Shown here: positions 58,901 to 64,000 of the stretch, piece after piece
Layout: each line of letters begins with the position of its first letter
How positions within the stretch are numbered: position 1 is the first letter of the stretch
NCBI GenBank assembly: GCA_963680875.1
Contig: OY804583.1
Span: forward strand, 37,197,982-37,261,981
DNA from: Bathymodiolus brooksi
Lineage: Eukaryota; Mollusca; Bivalvia; Mytilida; Modiolidae
Direction of reading: 5' to 3'
DNA length: 64,000 nt
The notes under the pieces: generated by a model
The model's database searches: none
The model's input: only the letters and a program-made list of their open reading frames with translations
What the model was told of the DNA's origin: nothing
Translations under genes and position numbers: made by a program

Positions 58901-61900
58901 TTGTGAGGCTTATTTAACAGTTAAGGGGTCGTCATGATCATATGGTAGTTGGATTTACAACTATCTATCATCACTAAAGTTGTGAGGCTTATTTAACAGT
59001 TAAGGGGCCGTCATGATCATATGGTAGTTGGATTTACAACTATCTATCATCACTAAAGTTGTGAGGCTTATTTAACAGTTAAGGGGCCGTCAGGATCATA
59101 TGGTAGTTGGATTTACAATCATCTATCATCACTAAAGTTGTGAGGCTTATTTAACAGTTAAGGTACCGTCATGATCATATGGTATTTGGATTTACAACTA
59201 TCTATCATCACTAAAGTTGTGAGGCTTATTTAACAGTTAAGGGGCCGTCATGATCATATGGTAGTTGGATTTACAACTATCTATCATCACTAAAGTTGTG
59301 AGGCTTATTTAACAGTTAAGGGGCCGTCATGATCATATGGTAGTTGGATTTACAATCATCTATCATCACTAAAGTTGTGAGGCTTATTTAACAGTTAAGG
59401 TACCGTCATGATCATATGGTAGTTGGATTTACAACTATCTATGATCACTAAAGTTGTGAGGCTTATTTAACAGTGAAGGGGCCGTCATGATCATATGGTA
59501 GTTGGATTTACAATTATCTATCATCACTAAAGTTGTGAAGCTTATTTAAGAGTTAAGGGGCCGTCATGATCATATGGTAGTTGGATTTACAACTATCTAT
59601 CATCACTAAAGGTGTGAGGCTTATTTAACAAATAAGGGGCCGTCATGATCATATGGTAGTTGGATTTACAACTATCTATCATCACTAAAGTTGTGAGGCT
59701 TATTTAACAGTTAAGGGGCCGTCATGATCATATGGTAGTTGGATTTACAACTATCTATCATCACTAAAGTTGTGAGGCTTATTTAACAGTTAAGGGGCCG
59801 TCATGATCATATGGTAGTTGGATTTACAATCATCTATCATCACTAAAGTTGTGAGGCTTATTTAACAGTTATAGGGCCGTCATGATCATATGGTAGTTGG
59901 ATTTACAACTATCTATCATCACTAAAGTTGTGAGGCTTATTTAACAGTTAAGGGGTCGTCATGATCATATGGTAGTTGGATTTACAATCATCTATCATCA
60001 CTAAAGTTGTGAGGCTTATTTAACAGTTAAGGTACCGTCATGATCATATGGTAGTTGGATTTACAATCATCTATCATCACTAAAGTTGTGAGGCTTATTT
60101 AACAGTTAAGGGGCCGTCATGATCATATGGTAGTTGGATTTACAACTATCTATCATCACTAAAGTTGTGAGGCTTATTTAATAGTTAAGGTACGTCATGA
60201 TCATATGGTAGTTGGAATTACAATCATCTATCATCACCAAAGTTGTGAGTCTTATTTAGCAGTTAAGGGGTCGTCATGATCATATGGTAGTTGGATTTAC
60301 AATCATCTATCATCACTAAAGTTGTGAGGCTTATTTAACAGTTAAGGGGCCGTCATGATCATATGGTAGTTGGATTTACAATCATCTATCATCACTAAAG
60401 TTGTGGGGCTTATTTAACAGTTAAGGGGCCGTCATGATCATATGGTAGTTGGATTTACAATCATCTATCATCACTAAAGTTGTGAGGCTTATTTAACAGT
60501 TAAGGGGCCGTCATGATCATATGGTAGTTGGATTTACAACTATCTATCATCACTAAAGTTGTGAGGCTTATGTAAGAGTTAAGGGGCCGTCATGATCATA
60601 TGGTAGTTGGATTTACAACTATCTATCATCACTAAAGTTGTGAGTCTTATTTAACAGTTAAGGGGTTGTCATGATCATATGGTAGTTGGATTTACAACTA
60701 TCTATCATCACTAAAGTTGTGAGGCTTATTTAACAGTTAAGGGGTCGTCATGATCATATGGTAGTTGGATTTACAACTATCTATCATCACTAAAGTTGTG
60801 AGGCTTATTTAACAGTTAAGGGGCCGTTATGATCATATGGTAGTTGGATTTACAACTATCTATCATCACTAAAGTTGTGAGGCTTTTTTAACAGTTAAGG
60901 GGCCGTCATGATCATATGGTAGTTGGATTTACAATCATCTATCATCACTAAAGTTGTGAGGCTTATTTAACAGTTAAGGTACCGTCATGATCATATGGTA
61001 GTTGGATTTACAACTATCTATCATCAATAAAGTTGTGAGGCTTATTTAACAGTTAAGGGGCCGTCATGATCATATGGTAGTTGGATTTACAACTATCTAT
61101 CATCACTAAAGTTGTGAGGCTTATTTAACAGTTAAGGGGCCGTCATTATCATATGGTAGTTGGATTTACAACTATCTATCATCACTAAAGTTGTGAAGCT
61201 TATTTAACAGTTAAGGGGTCGTCATGATCATATGGTAGTTGGATTTACAACTATCTATCATCATTAAAGTTGAAAAGCTTATTTAACAGTTAAGGGGTCG
61301 TCATGATCATATGGTAGTTGGATTTACAACTATCTATCATCACTAAAGTTGTGAGGCTTATTTAACAGTTAAGGGGCCGTCATGATCATATGGTAGTTGG
61401 ATTTACAACTATCTATCATCACTAATGTTGTGAGGCTTATTTAACAGTTAAGGGGCCGTCATGATCATATGATAGTTGGATTTACAACTATCTATCATCA
61501 CTAAAGTTGTGAGGCTTATTTAACAGTTAAGGGGCCGTCATGATCATATGGTAGTTGGATTTACAACTATCTATCATCACTAAAGTTGTGAGGCTTATTT
61601 AACAGTTAAGGGGCCGTCATGATCATATGGTAGTTGGATTTACAATCATCTATCATCACTAAAGTTGTGAGGCTTATTTAACAGTTAAGGTACCGTCATG
61701 ATCATATGGTAGTTGGATTTACAACTATCTATCATCAATAAAGTTGTGAGGCTTATTTAACAGTTAAGGGGCCGTCATGATCATATGGTAGTTGGATTTA
61801 CAACTATCTATCATCACTAAAGTTGTGAAGCTTATTTAACAGTTAAGGGGCCGTCATGATCATATGGTAGTTGGATTTACAACTATCTATCATCACTAAA

Positions 61901-64000
61901 GTTGTGAGACTTATTTAACAGTTAAGGGGCCGTCATGATCATATGGTAGTTGGATTTACAATCATCTATCATCACTAAAGTTGTGAGGCTTATTTAACAG
62001 TCATAGGGCCGTCATGATCATATGGTAGTTGGATTTACAACTATCTATCATCACTAAAGTTGTGAGGCTTATTTAACAGTTAAGGGGTCGTCATGATCAT
62101 ATGGTAGTTGGATTTACAATCATCTATCATCACTAAAGTTGTGAGGCTTATTTAACAGTTAAGGTACCATCATGATCATATGGTAGTTGGATTTACAATC
62201 ATCTATCATCACTAAAGTGGTGAGGCTTATTTAACAGTTAAGGGGCCGTCATGATCATATGGTAGTTGGATTTACAACTATCTATCATCACTAAAGTTGT
62301 GAGGCTTATTTAACAGATAAGGTACCGTCATGATCATATGGTAGTTGGATTTACAATCATCTATCATCACTAAAGTTGTGGGGCTTATTTAGCAGTTAAG
62401 GGGTCGTCATGATCATATGGTAGTTGGATTTACAATCATCTATCATCACTAAAGTTGTGAGGCTTATTTAACAGTTAAGGTACCATCATGATCATATGGT
62501 AGTTGGATTTACAATCATCTATCATCACTAAAGTGGTGAGGCTTATTTAACAGTTAAGGGGCCGTCATGATCATATGGTAGTTGGATTTACAACTATCTA
62601 TCATCACTAAAGTTGTGAGGCTTATTTAACAGATAAGGTACCGTCATGATCATATGGTAGTTGGATTTACAATCATCTATCATCACTAAAGTTGTGGGGC
62701 TTATTTAACAGTTAAGGGGTCGTCATGATCATATGGTAGTTGGATTTACAATCATCTATCATCACTAAAGTTGTGAGGCTTATTTAACAGTTAAGTGGCC
62801 GTCATGATCATATGGTAGTTGGATTTACAATCATCTATCATCACTAAAGTTGTGAGGCTTATTTAACAGTTAAGGGGCCGTCATGATCATATGGTAGTTG
62901 TATTTACAACTATCTATCATCACTAAAGTTGTGAGGCTTATTTAACAGTTAAGGGGCCGTCATGATCATATGGTAGTTGGATTTACAACTATCTATCATC
63001 ACTAAAGTTGTGAGGCTTATTTAACAGTTAAGGGGTCGTCATGATCATATGGTAGTTGGATTTACAACTATCTATCATCACTAAAGTTGTGAGGCTTATT
63101 TAACAGTTAAGGGGTCGTCATGATCATATGGTAGTTGGATTTACAACTATCTATCATCACTAAAGTTGTGAGGCTTATTTAACAGTTAAGGGGCCGTCAT
63201 GATCATATGGTAGTTGGATTTACAACTATCTATCATCACTAAAGTTGTGAGGCTTATTTAACAGTTAAGGGGCCGTCAGGATCATATGGTAGTTGGATTT
63301 ACAATCATCTATCATCACTAAAGTTGTGAGGCTTATTTAACAGTTAAGGTACCGTCATGATCATATGGTAGTTGGATTTACAACTATCTATCATCACTAA
63401 AGTTGTGAGGCTTATTTAACAGTTAAGGGGCCGTCATGATCATATGGTAGTTGGATTTACAATCATCTATCATCACTAAAGTTGTGAGGCTTATTTAACA
63501 GTTAAGGTACCGTCATGATCATATGGTAGTTGGATTTACAACTATCTATGATCACTAAAGTTGTGAGGCTTATTTAACAGTGAAGGGGCCGTCATGATCA
63601 TATGGTAGTTGGATTTACAATTATCTATCATCACTAAAGTTGTGAAGCTTATTTAAGAGTTAAGGGGCCGTCATGATCATATGGTAGTTGGATTTACAAC
63701 TATCTATCATCACTAAAGGTGTGAGGCTTATTTAACAAATAAGGGGCCGTCATGATCATATGGTAGTTGGATTTACAACTATCTATCATCACTAAAGTTG
63801 TGAGGCTTATTTAACAGTTAAGGGGCCGTCATGATCATATGGTAGTTGGATTTACAACTATCTATCATCACTAAAGTTGTGAGGCTTATTTAACAGTTAA
63901 GGGGCCGTCATGATCATATGGTAGTTGGATTTACAATCATCTATCATCACTAAAGTTGTGAGGCTTATTTAACAGTTATAGGGCCGTCATGATCATATGG
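25954..64000 (+). repeat. 79-bp satellite DNA array, about 480 monomers, SINE-derived
   Basis: Head-to-tail copies of a 79-bp monomer fill the window to its right edge without interruption by any other sequence. The key block order is gccgtcatgatcatatgg, tagttggatttacaac, tatcatcactaaagttgtga, ggcttatttaacagttaagg. Monomers differ at a few positions: ggccg / gtcg / gtaccg / ttcg before tcatgatc; caactatc / caatcatc / caattatc; aacagtt / aagagtt / aacaaat; and a cattaaagttgaaaagc form. Rare units are 78 bp. The first three blocks match the head of SINE-A with about 15 bp deleted; the last block does not. Consensus GC is about 37% by hand count. No open frame of 60 codons occurs in the array. 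Confidence 0.97.

Noticed and set aside
25954..64000. CRISPR-like array
   Set aside because: Direct 79-bp monomers with no unique spacers in a eukaryotic sequence; it is satellite DNA.

Overview
This is eukaryotic DNA: spliced exons, tRNA-derived SINEs, MITEs and a huge satellite. The SINE and dispersed-repeat types, and the form of the kinesin and MULE proteins, point to a mollusc, possibly a gastropod. That assignment is from memory of such repeats and is only moderately secure. Two protein-coding entities can be supported, both on the + strand: a decayed Mutator-like (MULE) transposon, and the 3' part of a KIF13-type kinesin gene that ends in a CAP-Gly domain. About 60% of the window is one satellite array.

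1-6.8 kb: a 6,585-bp MULE (69-6653) sits inside a SINE. It has an exact 8-bp target-site duplication and inverted arrays of a ~16-bp motif at both ends. Its transposase gene (PHD-like finger, FLYWCH-like finger, C-terminal half of the MULE transposase domain) can be traced through seven exons with matching splice phases. It is dead: two nonsense codons, two 1-nt frameshifts and a missing catalytic exon block. Minisatellites and a TTAA-flanked MITE lie in its introns.

6.8-18.1 kb: introns and last exons of the KIF13 gene (10293-10411, 12788-12883, 13729-14720, 16445-16660, 17347-17605). The introns hold SINEs, MITEs, minisatellites and molluscan dispersed repeats. The CAP-Gly core is well preserved, but the reading frame is broken three times. 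One exon carries its own stop codon and AATAAA, so it may be an alternative terminal exon that yields a protein without CAP-Gly. A 43-bp minisatellite has amplified the exon end together with its 5' splice site.

18.1-25.95 kb: no gene recognised. It is a patchwork of MITEs, SINE copies and short tandem repeats, some seeded inside transposable elements.

25.95-64.0 kb: one uninterrupted satellite of a 79-bp monomer, about 480 copies, running off the right edge. The monomer is visibly derived from the tRNA-like head of the same SINE family that the MULE hit: the A-box side is kept, the B box is lost, and about 20 bp of other sequence is added. Variant monomers recur at fixed multiples of 79 bp, showing higher-order blocks of 44, 49, 57 and 60 monomers. 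No ORF, gene or other transposon interrupts it. I found no novel enzymatic system. The most notable observations are the SINE-to-satellite conversion, the MULE-in-SINE insertion with its empty paralogous sites, and the amplified splice donor.
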